Shown here: positions 43,225 to 54,671 of the stretch, piece by piece | How positions within the stretch are numbered: position 1 is the stretch's first letter | How the letters are laid out: every line of letters begins with the position of its first letter | Assembly: GCA_018340805.1 (NCBI GenBank) | Contig: JACMZG010000008.1 | Coordinates: 61,109,624 to 61,173,623 of the forward strand | Direction: 5' to 3' | Length of the DNA stretch: 64,000 nt | Source of the DNA: Microvelia longipes | Lineage: Eukaryota; Arthropoda; Insecta; Hemiptera; Veliidae | Translations under genes and position numbers: made by a program | Notes under the pieces: generated by a model | What the model was told of the DNA's origin: nothing | The model's input: the letters and a program-made list of their open reading frames with translations, nothing else | Database searches by the model: none

Positions 43225-43985
43225 ACCAATGTTCTAAGTGGTTTTAATCATGCTGTCTTAGTGTGTCTGGGTGGCATGTCACGCATAACTAAACACAGCA
43301 TTTATGCTAGAGAGTTGAAACTTGGCACACAAATTAGGCTTTAGGTTTTTGTGCTGCCCGGAAGATATATTTAGACAAGGATAACCTATTTACCTATAAC
43401 CTAGCTGAGTGATCCTAAATTTTAAAAATCGTTACCGATCGAGTTAAACTTTGGCCGTAATGTTTATATCTATAGGTAGTTAATCGATCTACAAAATTTC
43501 ATCTAGATATTGGTCGACATTTTAAAAATATTGACCATTGAATTTTAAAATTTTGACGGCCTATAAAAATTAATCGTTTATTGGTTTTCGACGACCGACA
43601 TATAGTTAGATAGCGAAACTTATAATGACTTCGCAGCTAGAATTCCACAGCATTATTCATTTTTTTAGTTATATTCGCCAATGAAGAACGTTAATGGCGG
43701 TCGTTATTAGCTCTTAAAATTATCTAAGAAAGTTTGTTTACATCTGGTCATAAACTCTCGTCAAGTATTACATTAGATAGAATGGATATCTATTGTAATA
43801 CTTTTAAGTATTACAAGCTTACTTTTAATGTAAGCTTTTATTAACCTTAAGTTATCAGACCCTAAGAGCAAAAGCGAAGTAATACCACTTTAGACTTTGG
43901 ATGATTATTACATTCTGAACATAAGCGAAGCGAGTTCAAAATTGAGTGGAAAGGTACCGAGGTACCATGTACCCCATTTTTTTAT
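43225..43985 (+). repeat. 5S-containing repeat family, diverged copy
   Basis: The 5' landmarks ('gtgtgtctgggtggcatgtcacgcataac', 'gagagttgaaacttggcac', 'gtgctgcccggaag') and the 3' landmarks ('aacataagcgaagcgagttc', 'ccgaggtaccatgtacccca', T run) are present in order. The 5S-like middle is not recognisable. The 46890-47515 copy has the same sub-type of 5' end. Confidence 0.55.
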
Positions 43986-44081
43986 TTATAAAGGAAGTTT
44001 TTTACAAAAAAATTTCAGTGATTTCGTATGGTTGTAATATTACAATTTTATATCAGTGCGACATTTCTAAAAAGCTTTCAT

Positions 44082-44240
44082 TCAATAAAATATAAATTCA
44101 TATGTGTTCAATAAAATATAAACACATATGTATTCAATAAAATATAAACACATATGTGTTCAATAAAATATAAACACATATGTGTTCAATAAAATATAAA
44201 CACATATGTGTTCAATAAAATATAAATACATATGAGTTTA
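44082..44240 (+). repeat. 26-bp minisatellite, about 6 copies
   Basis: Unit TTCAATAAAATATAAACACATATGTG repeats six times with one- or two-base variants (stated as a period of 26 from the positions). It has an internal palindrome ACACATATGTGT, so adjacent units can pair. No spacers, so not CRISPR. Confidence 0.9.
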
Positions 44241-44744
44241 ATAATGTTTAATGATCTGTTTAAAACATATTTGTTTTGAGCCATTTCTATGAAGATTAAA
44301 GTCAAGTCATCTACTTGTTAAGTTATAAAGATGGAAGTCAATTACTTTAACTCTGTAAGAGGATTATAAAGTTAAGTCATTATCCTTGTAATCCTCCTAT
44401 TATTCATATTATCATGAGGATTTATTATGAGGATTTTATAATCCTCATAATAAGTGTTATAATTATAACAAGTGTTCATAATGTAATCATTAAATCCCAT
44501 CAGCATTCTTTAAAGCAGCTCAGTTCATAATTTAGATTTGTTTTAAATTTTATTTATGTAAACATGTAGGAGACCTTGTCTAGAATGCGACTGGACAAAT
44601 TCCAAAATACATCGATTTGGTATGGTAAGGGCGGCCCGTCATACAGGCGCCCTGGCCCTTCTTCCCTCTTACTCTTCCATTCAAGAAAAATTCATTCAAC
44701 CTTCACATAAACATGAAAATACACCTACAACCTTGTTTGTTTCA

Positions 44745-44860
44745 GGAAAAGTCGGGTACAGGGAACCTAGGTAATTTCCCTCACTCAAAACTTCGGATTT
44801 GCTTCGCTTATCATCAGAATAAAACATCAGTGTTCCAATGTTTCGAGGATTCTCTACACC
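44745..44860 (-). repeat. 5S-containing repeat family, 3' fragment
   Basis: The tail 'agtcgggtacagggaacctagg' and the motif 'cggatttgcttcgcttatcatcag' are in the minus-strand order. The rest of the element is missing. Confidence 0.55.
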
Positions 44861-46889
44861 TTTCGTCTCGATACAATCGACCTCAAAATAATAAAATAAG
44901 TCAATTACAAGGAGTCTTAGGAAGCATTACAGTAAATATATTTTCAGTTAATCAATATAAGTACCTTGGGGTCTTACTTGGATGTCTCGTTTTGATTAAT
45001 TATAATTCATTATAGTTTAACATTAGAAATATATATTAAATTTGTGTGCGTTTGCATGGATTATTTATATAGACCTAAATGTTATTATTGAAAAATGTAA
45101 ACAAACTTTGGATATCATTTTAAGTATAACACTAAGAAATATTTACTTTCGCCTCGCAAATAACATTTGAACCAAAAGTTAAATAGCCATCAATTGTTTT
45201 TGTTTTTTTATGTTTTACGCGTTCTAGCTATATTTTCAAAACGAAATCGCTGGTGAAATTCGGTAGATCTATTTGCCGTGAATTGCATTTTTCTCGACTC
45301 GAATGTGGGAATTGAATAGTTATGATGAAATCCCGGATTCTGATTTTAAAAGTGAATACAGTATTTTTCATACAGACGCGATAGTTGGGGAGTAAAAAAT
45401 AATCCGTTATATGAAAAACTTCCATACAACGGTGGTTATTTAAAGAATTGCTAACAATTGCGTTAAGGATGGAAATTGAAAACAAATTTAGCAATATTAT
45501 AATTTTATATAACGAATCAATGCGTTGTCAGTAGCGATCATATACTAGTGCCATTAAAAGATTTCATTAAAATAGAAAAAGTTGTTACACAAGTTTATAG
45601 AAACAACTGGCATTTGTAGTTGTTCGCGAAGTTTTAACTTCAGTTGACAACTGGCTTTTAAATAACTATTGATAGACAGGAAACCTAACCCAGCTACCTA
45701 CCCTGGACATTCCTGAAGTCGTAGGTTTGACTATGACCCTAACAAGTTATAACCGCTTTGACTACAAAGGTAACACGTGATAAATAAATTCCTTGTGATT
45801 CAAATCGTCTTAAAGTTCAGCATTTTTACTTTTCCTCTATTCGTATATAAGAAAAAATCGAAACCAAAACTTCACCTCCATATGACGTTTTATTAGTCAT
45901 AAGTTTTGTTTAGATCCGAAAAAGAGTTCAAAAAAATGATCGTGCGCTATTATGATGCTCATGTTAAAAAAACACCTTCTACCACCCCCCCCCCCTTCAT
46001 GAATCCATCCTTATAAGGTCATATTTTTGAAAATTCGCTAAAAACGAAGGGAATAGGCATTAGTAAAGCATAAAAAACTATTGGTGTAATCCTCCAGTTT
46101 TGAGGAACAGAGGAAGTTAGAAATTACCATGACCTGTCACACAATGACAAAATTATCACTTAAGATTTGAGATGTGTTGTTTAAAAATAAATATATATTT
46201 ATTTATATATTTGCTACTTGCTACATGGATGGATGAACGAAATAAATTAAAAACATTATTGTTAGTGTAGTTACAAAAAACATTATTTAATTCGGTTTGT
46301 TATACCATCTTTATTTGACTAAGTCAAGTTAAAACTAACTTATTTATCACAGATTGCAATTACGTTTTAGACGCGTGTAGTAAAAACTTTATACACCAGC
46401 TAATGAAATTATTTAAATTTCGTTTTCTGGTTTCATTTTTTATCTAAATAAAACAAGTTTTACTTTTTAACCAAAACTTCTCTTTAAAAATTGTATGTTT
46501 TTGTCCTGTTTATTAAACAAACGTTTTATATTCGCATAAATTTAAATGGCTTGTATTCAATTTCATACAGTGATATTATTTATTTATGTATATTCAATTT
46601 TTAAATGTATCTTGTATGTTATTAAAATTGTTTATAACATACACAATGTCATAAAAAACCTGATGAATAGCCTGTATAACAACTCGTCTTCTAGTTCGAC
46701 TCTTCGACTGTTTGAGTCTTTGTTTCAAATACTACGTTCTTATGTGATATTGAATCCATTTTTACATGGATCTCATTTTTACTTTTCCTCCCTTACTACC
46801 AATGGTATAGAGGAAAAGTATTGTGTTCACCTTAAAAATCTCAAACCCATGTTTCGTCATTGTATCTGTTTCAGGCATTTTTATGACGT

Positions 46890-47515
46890 CTGAGTGATTT
46901 CATTATGCTGTCTTTTTGTGTGCGTGTGTGTCTGTGTCACGCATAACTTCCGCTGTGTTAAAGAGACGAAACAATACAAAAATCGAACATGAAGTCTAGA
47001 TGTGCTGCCCAGAAGAAAATACTTCCCTCAAGTTTTGGGTAATCATTGCATTCTTAACACTAGCGAATCTAGTCTGATGTCACAATAGCCTAAAATTATT
47101 GGAAAAGAGGATTGCAATTTTCTTGAAAGAAAATATACTTTAAATTTTAAAATAATGACATTATTTTACTGATTATTTTAATACTGATTATTTTAATGAA
47201 GAAAATATACTTTAAATTTTAAAATAATGACATTCTGAGGACGAGCGAAGCGAGTCAAAGTTATGAGAAAACTACCAAGGTTTCCCGCACTCAATTTTGG
47301 AAACGTAGAAGGTAGTTTTCGTGATCCATGATTGAATGAATATCTACTGTAAAAAAATTTCAACGCTATAGTACTTAAGTTATAACACCTTGTGCGATGG
47401 TTTCCTTCATTATTCTGACGCCAAGCTTCAGAATGGTAGGGTAAACATACCATTCAGAGCGTGATCAGAGTTGACAGCAAAAGTGCCGAGGTACCCTGCA
47501 CCCAATTTATAACAA
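46890..47515 (+). repeat. 5S-containing repeat family, copy with duplicated 3' part
   Basis: The 5' end 'tgtgtgtctgtgtcacgcataac', 'gatgtgctgcccag'; motif 'ctgaggacgagcgaagcgagtc' at 47235-47256; tail-like 'ccaaggtttcccgcactcaattt'. A second tail, 'gtgccgaggtaccctgcaccca', is at 47483-47505. A 47-base segment ('gaaaatatactttaaattttaaaataatgacat') occurs twice, at 47130 and 47202. Confidence 0.6.
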
Positions 47516-49187
47516 CAGGAAGGAAAGATAATCTTTCTGTGTCTATTTTATAAAATGCCTGTGTTATCCCTGAATTAATGTTTTATAAGAGCGAAATGAA
47601 TATTTTACGTTTTACATTGATAATAAATTATACATTTTAAAACAAATTATGGATTTATTCCTCTTTGAAATTACATCACAACTAATTAGATTACGGACCA
47701 ATTAATCAAGGCATCTGTTTATTGAGTTTGTTTCCTAGTATGTGATTAGAGATATTACTACCGACGTAGAGGTATAAAATATTATACAATATAAGTTAGT
47801 TTGATACTAACTAAATACAGTAATTGTATTATAGAAGCTATGTTCAAAGTTGTAACTCGGAAAAACGTAAAATATTGAAATATATCTAAGTTTGATACGA
47901 ACACTAATTACCAGTGCAGACAACTTTATCAGCTAATGAAATAAATTGATTTTAACTTTTAAAGCAGGTCATGCATATAAAATGTTTGTACGAGAATTAA
48001 AGTTTACAAGGAATAAAATATTACAAGAATTTTTATCTTCTTCAACATAGCTTTATTTTTTAAGTAAAATAAATCCTTATTTTGCTTATAAAAAATGTTG
48101 CTCTGCTAAAAAAATCTCTTCCGAGAATTGATTAAACTCTATAAATTAAATATTCAAAAGTTAAGGCACCAAGCTAAGAAGTTTGACAATTAAAAGAAAG
48201 TTTTTAAAAAAAAGATTTTTAAACTTAGACATCATAACGTTTCTTTTTTAAAAAAATATCCTTATTCTAAATTTTTAAGTATAAGTTTATTTAATTATTA
48301 TTTAGTTTTGCTTCAGTGCTTTATCCATTGTAAATGTAAAAGCTAGAATATTTTGAAATAGTTTTTATTTGTTAAAAAATTATATGTCAATTGCTAAATG
48401 TGACTTGTCGAAGCAAAATTTAATTGATCATTAACAAATTCTTTTATTGCTTAGGATTAATTTTTTTTAAAATATCGAATACATATGAGCCACTGATGAC
48501 TTCTAGGGAATTTGCATCACAAAACAACGCTTATGATGTTGACGAAAGTGGGGGGGGGGGATCCCACTTGGCCTCCTATTTTTAACTTTTCCATTTCTGT
48601 ATCCGTAGCTCCGAAATCCCTTTAGTGGAAATTGTAGGCACTTTTCTATAATAATAATAATTGCCTTCTAAATTGGTGAAAGTTGTGTCAGCCTCTTATC
48701 GCCATTATAAACAACGTTTTCCAAAATAAAGCTGTTTTCCTTGCTTCCGCTGCATCTTGATAGCGCTGCAAGTATTCCGCTTACCTCTTTTTGGTACGAA
48801 GTTTACCATGTTCTTAAGGGTAAAGAATATTTTTTTCCAATCGTTGTGATTCATTTAGGTAGTATTATCTTTACTCGTGGGGATGTCAAAAAATTATAAT
48901 CCCAAACAAAGTTTAACGAATGGAGCTCCAACAACTTGGAGCGCCAACGACTGGTACCCGAAACCAGCGTGATAAACATAACCTTGTGCAGTGGAATAAA
49001 TGAAGCATATCGACCATATCCTCGATTTCGCTGTATGTATGGCTCGACTTGTTAAAGAATATGACGTTTAGTATATTTGTATTTAAAACATCCTCAACCA
49101 GTTATTTGTTCACATATTTAAAATAAGAGGCGCGCTGCGTTCAGCAGCGCCCCCCCCCCCGCACCTACCTGTGCCCACTTTGCGGAA

Positions 49188-49279
49188 ACATGGTTGTTAT
49201 CCTATATCCGTTTCATATTTCTAGTTTATACAAGTGGCATAATGCTACGATATAAGCTAATATATATATATATATTATA

Positions 49280-49318
<39 letters not shown>
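49188..49318 (+). repeat. Short dispersed repeat, copy 2, with (TA)n
   Basis: 49188-49262 matches 40993-41070. A TA microsatellite follows at 49258-49318. Just upstream is a run of ten C (49150-49159). Confidence 0.7.
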
Positions 49319-49321
<3 letters not shown>

Positions 49322-50072
49322 CCACCCCACCCCCTCCTATGGTCCCAACCTCATGAGCTTCATTTGTTTTGAAAATTTCTAAATAGCTCAGTACTTTTCA
49401 ACAACTTCAGGCTCGATTCGCTTGTCCTGTGAATATTCTGTTTTCTCAAAGCTTTAGGTGGTATTTCTTAAGTGCTACTCACAACCTCAGAATTATACGG
49501 TCACCAAATTTCTTGGGTAATAAAAGTGTCACAGTAAATACCCATTCTATCGTGTAATTATGAAAACTACCATAATAACGCCGACGGGTTTATTATAATT
49601 GGTTCACGAGGCTTGCCAAGAAAACCATTCCGTTCATTTACGAGGCGAAGCCGATATAGGAAACAGGTGTTGATAATCCACAATAGAATAATTTTAAATC
49701 ACACATCCGTAAGTGGTGTAGAGATCGGTTCTTTTCTAACAATTATATTAATTTTTTATCTCTATAGCTGGATCTAAAAGTATCTATTTTTCCCTTTGAT
49801 AAGATATCTATCTATATTTCCTTAAAATAAATAAAGTACATAATAATTATTAAATGTTTGACACTCCTTATGTCTTGGTTTCCGTGGCTTTTGCCCGCAC
49901 TTGATCATAAGGCCCACCGTCCCTGATAGAAAAACTTTATTCATTACATTTTTAGGAATTAAATCATAAAAAAAATTAAGAATCAGTACGAAAAGTCCCT
50001 TCACAATGTTTATTAATTAATCAAAACTGGGTTTCAAAGTTTGAAAGAAGAGGATATAAATGTATGCATGTA

Positions 50073-50371
50073 TATACTAGAGGGGGCATAGCCTATCTCA
50101 ATTCATTAAGATGCCTGAAACATCATTTTGGGGCTCTTAGGCTCTTATTGTGTAACCATATTGAAGCCTCTTCCAAGACTAAGTTAAAGTTATAATGAAT
50201 TGATTTTTATCGGCTTCCCGCGCATTTTTTGTGTTTTGATTTGTATTTTAAACGTTCTACTATATAAATTACTGTAATTTTGTTCTGTTTTCATTTAATT
50301 ATAATAATAGTCAAAGGTAGTCAGGTTATTTTTTCGATGTTTCAAAATTCAACCAATAGGGCCCTTCTAGT
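50073..50371. mobile_element. Possible 0.3-kb MITE with short inverted ends
   Basis: The left end TATACTAGAGGGGGC and the right end GGGCCCTTCTAGTATTATA are imperfect inverted copies of about 14 bases, separated by about 300 bases, with TATA-like flanks. No second copy is in the window, so this is weaker than the other elements. Confidence 0.4.
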
Positions 50372-51263
50372 ATTATATCTCTATGAATGTAGGTGAGTGC
50401 TCGGATGGCCCATAGGTTTATTTTTTTGATAAATATCATAAAAACTTCATAAAGAGTGCTGTTTATTTTAAAATTAAAATGAATAGCCAAATACAATTAT
50501 AATCCCCCACCACTGTAGCCCCCGTAGCTTAGTACCCAAACAATGTAAAATAAAAATGTTTTTATTATAAATGTTTTTATGTTTAAAATTAATAAATTTT
50601 ATACGAGCTAATATTTAGGGGAACAAAGGGGGAAATCATTTTAGAATTTTTTTTATCATGCCCTTTAATTTCTCTTTAAAAGGGACCATTTTTCTCTATA
50701 TCTCTATCTTGGCCACTTTTTGAAAAAGCGCATTTTTTGGGTACACGGTTCATGGTGTAACATTTTATTGCAATGAATGTTCATTTTAAAACAAGCAAAA
50801 CTTTTTATGGATTGTGAAATTTCCTCGATTTTTTTGTCATTACCTATAGATAAGCCTATCGGTAGACACATTGTATCTATATACCTACATCTATATGTAG
50901 GTGAGTCTTATGATACCATGTCTGAGACTTTTGTGATATCAATAACCCTCACCTACATATATTTAGTGATAGTAATAGTAATTAGTAATTGTGCCCTTTT
51001 TGCTAACTCCCTTAGATAGAAGATAATGTTCCACCTTATAAGTCCTAGTACAGGCATTTTGCGTCTAACTCACAGAAGAGCCGATGGTTAAAGCTGAAAT
51101 GCCTATAGCTTTAACAATACAGTATATAAACATACTGTAACATTTACAGTATGTTTCATTACACAATATGTTGTTTTTATTACAACAATATGTTTTATTA
51201 CTCGTGCCCCACTGCCAGATCAAGGTTTCCCGCTCTGGAAACCATAAGGCAGAAACACACACA

Positions 51264-51265
<2 letters not shown>

Positions 51266-51317
<52 letters not shown>
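51266..51317. repeat. (TA)n microsatellite
   Basis: About 25 uninterrupted TA units. Confidence 0.95.
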
Positions 51318-51320
<3 letters not shown>

Positions 51321-51374
51321 TTAAATAAACTACTATTGAGGGTTCTAAATTTTGCCTAAAACCAGGTTCAATTT

Positions 51375-51545
51375 GGGTTAGGAATCTTCAAAGGCTCGGG
51401 GCCACCGGCTTAATGTCCCTTTTGAAGGACGGCACGTGAAAGGATTTTTATCTATCGCCTGAACTTTCTAGAAGTCCCGGTCCGGATCGAACCTACATGG
51501 CATGCGCACGTGCTAATTATTATACCACCGGGACCCTCACCTACA
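51375..51545 (-). repeat. tRNA-derived SINE
   Basis: On the minus strand a tRNA-like head (51534-51474) starts GTCCCGGTGGTATAATAATTAG (A-box region) and has a B box GGTTCGATCC (51493-51484). It ends CCGGGAC, so the 7-base acceptor stem pairs perfectly. It is only about 61 bases, too short for a working tRNA, with an imperfect T stem and no clear anticodon arm. The body 'cacgtgccgtccttcaaaaggg' and 'cattaagccggtggcccc' follows, a type of block common in arthropod tRNA-SINEs. It lies in GPCR intron 1, in the same orientation as the gene. Confidence 0.7.
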
Positions 51546-51764
51546 TCGATATATTATTTTCTGTGGCACTAATGATGACCGTTTAGGTTGAAAGCCAGTT
51601 TTGAATAAATTAATAAATGTTGTGGAGAAACTTTTCGAATTAATTATTATTATACACTCCACCAGCGCTATACCTTTATAATTAATGCATTAAATCGCTA
51701 TTTCTAATTTATTTTAACAATTAATTCTTAATTTCTTAAACTTCTTTACTATGCTACCACTTAC

Positions 51765-52104
51765 CGACCAAAACGTTGCTAAATAGAGTGAAGGGAAGAC
51801 ATATAAATATAACAAGAAGGTCTGCACAAGCTAGGTTCGCTATGAAGAGATTAGTGGGGGATCTCATTCCAGGACCTCTCCATACCACGCTGACCACCAG
51901 GATGTTGCCTATAACTCCGAGCACGAACACAAGGCTGTAAGCCAGTGTTAGCACCACTATTATATGGATGGGATGTCTCAGGAGAGGCTCTTTTTGAAGT
52001 TCTGTTAGGGTTGTGTTGTCGTCCCATGTGAAGTTTGACATTCTACAACACAAAGAATCGTATCTAATGCTAGTAATATTATTTGATACTTTAGTATGAC
52101 TCAC
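51765..52104 (-). CDS. SIFamide receptor-like neuropeptide GPCR, coding exon 1 (N-terminus, TM1-TM2)
   Basis: The first coding exon of a minus-strand receptor, residues 1-113 plus one base. Donor 'gtcg|gtaagt' follows 51765. It contains an extracellular N-terminus with N-glycosylation sequons 'NFT' and 'NTT' (residues 24 and 30), TM1 'LAYSLVFVLGVIGNILVVSVV' (54-74, GN motif at 66-67), and TM2 with 'NLFIANLACADLLVIFICLP' (85-104, Asp95). Two starts are possible: Met1 at 52104, or Met22 at 52041. Just before Met22 there is a good acceptor ('gattctttgtgttgtag'), so the upstream 21 codons may be intron and the real start 'MSNFTW', giving 387 residues. I favour the shorter form slightly. The receptor would signal through G proteins at the plasma membrane of neurons or target cells. 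Confidence 0.87.
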
Positions 52105-52110
52105 GTATAA

Positions 52111-52246
52111 AAGCAGTTGACTGCCTGGGAAAATAATCCAAGGGAGCCAATGAGGTTAGTCCTGGATGTTAAACCACACCCACAATTTTATATCAGAACA
52201 ACCTCATTGGTTCCCCAATACTATTTTTACACGCTGTCAACTGATT
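52111..52246. repeat. 136-bp imperfect inverted repeat just upstream of GPCR exon 1
   Basis: Arms 52111-52164 and 52198-52246 are inverted copies at roughly 80 percent by eye: 'cagttgac.gc' and 'ccaatgaggtt' are shared. It may be a small MITE or a hairpin in the 5' flank, or in a 5' intron, of the receptor gene. No second copy was seen in the window. Confidence 0.65.
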
Positions 52247-52249
52247 TTA

Positions 52250-53269
52250 ACCGTGTGTCATACTATAGTTTAGTTTTCTTGAGCAAACAAGCTTACTTTG
52301 TTTTAAATCAATTAACACTTAAGTTACACACATTAAAAGTGATGATTTGAATTAAAACTCGAACCAGTTTTTATTGTACCGTTCATCTTAAAAGTATATA
52401 AAGTTAACTTTTCTCCCAATTTTTAAAGAAAAGTTCTTCATTCTTCACACATATATGTATTCATATTTAAAAAACCAAGAGAACGTGTAAGTTCATGATT
52501 CCCTAGGGAATCACGAGCTCTCGTGTTTGCTTTCTTCATTTATTCAAAATATGAATTCTATATTTTGAAAACCAGGTTGGAATAATATATTTCTATTTTA
52601 AATATGTTCGAATAATAAGTATGTTAAAATATATCTTAGTTTGTCTCATACTAACGAAAGAGTGCGTGTAAAACACCTATGTATCTTGCGCTGAGAGTGA
52701 TTTATATCTCTTCAGAGTCTCTCATCTCGAGAGCCTGGCAACTCAACTACCCTGACACTTTTGTATCAAATCTATTCTGTATTTTATTAAAAAGTTTTTT
52801 TAACAGTTATAAATTAAATGCTATGTATAACACTACAAGTTAACAATAACTAATAACTAAAGTGGAATGAGTGTACACTTATTTATTTACGACATGTTAG
52901 AAAAAAAACTACTAAATTATTGTCAAAACAAAATACTAGAAAAAAATTATCTAAGAAGTTTAAAATAATAATAAAGAAATTGGGAATTTTTTGGGAGGTC
53001 TTATGTAATTGTTCGCATTTGATAAATATTCCGATATTGAAAGTTCGGAGAGAAGCATTGCTAAGGGAGATTCAGAGTAACCTTTCGTTTTTGAAATATC
53101 TTAAAGATACCGTTTTTGAGATACCGAAATTAAGTTAATAATTCAGCAATATAATATGTAGTTATCGTTTCGTATAATATTTGGCATATGATTACGTTTC
53201 TGATTAAATAATCTTACATCTCAGGCGAATCTATAAAAATAAAAATGTTTGTTTAGAGCATTGCGGGTG
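52250..53269. other. 5' flank of the GPCR gene, nothing further recognised
   Basis: AT-rich. A short GATTCCCTAGGGAATC palindrome is at 52497-52512. No TATA box, initiator or non-coding first exon can be assigned from sequence alone. Confidence 0.45.
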
Positions 53270-53975
53270 ATCAGATGGTCCAAGAGTCAGACCTAAAAAA
53301 TTGGATTTATTTTGTACTGCTTCAAACCAAATTTTTCTGAAAATACACCTTAAATTATGAAGGAAAAACATTGCTAGTCCAGAGTAAAGCCTTCCATATG
53401 AATTATGAATGCGCTCCCTCAAAATTTAGAAAATCGTCAAATTTATCTTTTTAATAATAATATTATCAAATTTTATTTTTAAAGCTAATAACATTATCTA
53501 TAAAACGTGTGTTTTTTCGCCAAAATTAGATAAATACAACTAAAGTTGTTACATTTGTTAAATAGCCAAAAAATAGCACAACAAATATTTTTCCAAAGAA
53601 ATTCACTGAATTTGCCTGAATTAACCATAATTTTGGTGTTTTTAAAAGAGCTATAACTTTGGTTGCACTCATCCGATTTTGATGATAAAACAACCGTTTT
53701 ATAGAACTTTTTATCACCTTTAAAAATCTTCTCTTCATGTTTTGTACTCGACCCAAAGAGAACCACTTTTTTCAAGAAATCTGAAATTTGTGCGATTTTA
53801 TAAAATTTTCAGCATGCGCCATCATATGGCGCATTGGACTATAAGGGCTCCATTCAGGATATGCAGACTATTTTTTTCTTCATAATTTAAGGTATATTTT
53901 TAGGAAAATTTGTTTTGAAGTAGTACAAAATGGGTCACATTTTTTCAGGCCCGACTCTTGGGCTATAAGAGATAA
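53270..53975. mobile_element. 0.7-kb foldback element
   Basis: The left arm (about 53275-53420: 'tccaagagtcagacctaaaaaa', 'tttgtactgcttcaaaccaaat', 'accttaaattatgaagg') is the inverted copy of the right arm (about 53820-53970: 'cttcataatttaaggtatatttttagg', 'ttgaagtagtacaaaatggg', 'tcaggcccgactcttggg'). The centre of about 400 bases includes 'ctcttcatgttttgtactcgacccaaagagaacc'. A second partial copy occupies 63744-64000. Non-coding. Confidence 0.75.
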
Positions 53976-54671
53976 TTTTTAAGAGTACCGCTTCAGGTTC
54001 CCAATTATTATTTATTTGAATCACCGTCTGAATAACTGAGAACACATGCTGGGGTGAAAACCCTGGAGTGGAAAGGTGTCAGTGGTTAGTACGTAAATAC
54101 TGACGACGTTTTATCGAATTTTATCAGAAAATTACGCTTATGAGTTCGGAGGAAGGAAGTGGAGGAGCAGTGAGGTATCGATAATGCTAGGCATTCTGAT
54201 TCCAAATAATAGTTAAACTTACCAAGGAAGAAAATAAAGTTTTTGCTTCCTGAGCAGTCAAGTTAGTTCCTGAAGCTAAAGCCCAATGAACTATATTATT
54301 TTAATCCCAAGGCTGGCCCAGGAATTTTATTTTATTGTTCCCGAGGAAACCATTCAGTTATCTCACGAGGCGAAGTTGAGGAAGTTAATTATGGAGGGAG
54401 CAACGACCTGTTTTTCTCGTGGTAAGTTTAAGATTTACCTCCGGGAGGGAGAAAATAGTATAACAAACAGGGAGTGTTAAAGTCGCGATATGCTTTATTT
54501 AAGTTACCTTATAATTTATTAAACAATAATTCATGGCTTATATAGTTAACCTCTTTAATGAAATTGAATGTAAAAACTTACTTAAAATTTACTTATTGAA
54601 GACATCAATTAAACAAAATAAAATAATGTTGAGATTTTAGTGTCAAGAATTAGTACAACAGTTATTTGCGT

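Larger units (their letters stand above)
40454..51764 (-). other. GPCR intron 1 (11.3 kb), repeat-rich
   Basis: It runs from donor GTAAGT at 51764 to acceptor TTTCAG at 40454 on the minus strand. I found no additional exon or nested gene. It holds at least four copies or fragments of the 5S-containing family, a tRNA-derived SINE, several TA microsatellites, a 26-bp minisatellite and a small MITE, listed separately. Stretches without features (for example 45060-46540 and 47560-49120) are plain AT-rich DNA. Confidence 0.8.

Noticed and set aside
44082..44240. CRISPR-like array (also considered for 36261-36415, 54946-55335 and 57092-57350)
   Set aside because: Head-to-tail repeats with no unique spacers, in a eukaryotic genome.
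51474..51534. A functional tRNA gene
   Set aside because: It is about 61 bases long, has no clear anticodon arm and a mismatched T stem, and is followed by a SINE body.
54286..54480. A 64-codon open frame beginning MNYIILIPRLAQ
   Set aside because: Part of it ('gaaaccattcagtt..cacgaggcgaag') recurs in altered form near 49612-49656, suggesting a repeat. No protein family is recognised.
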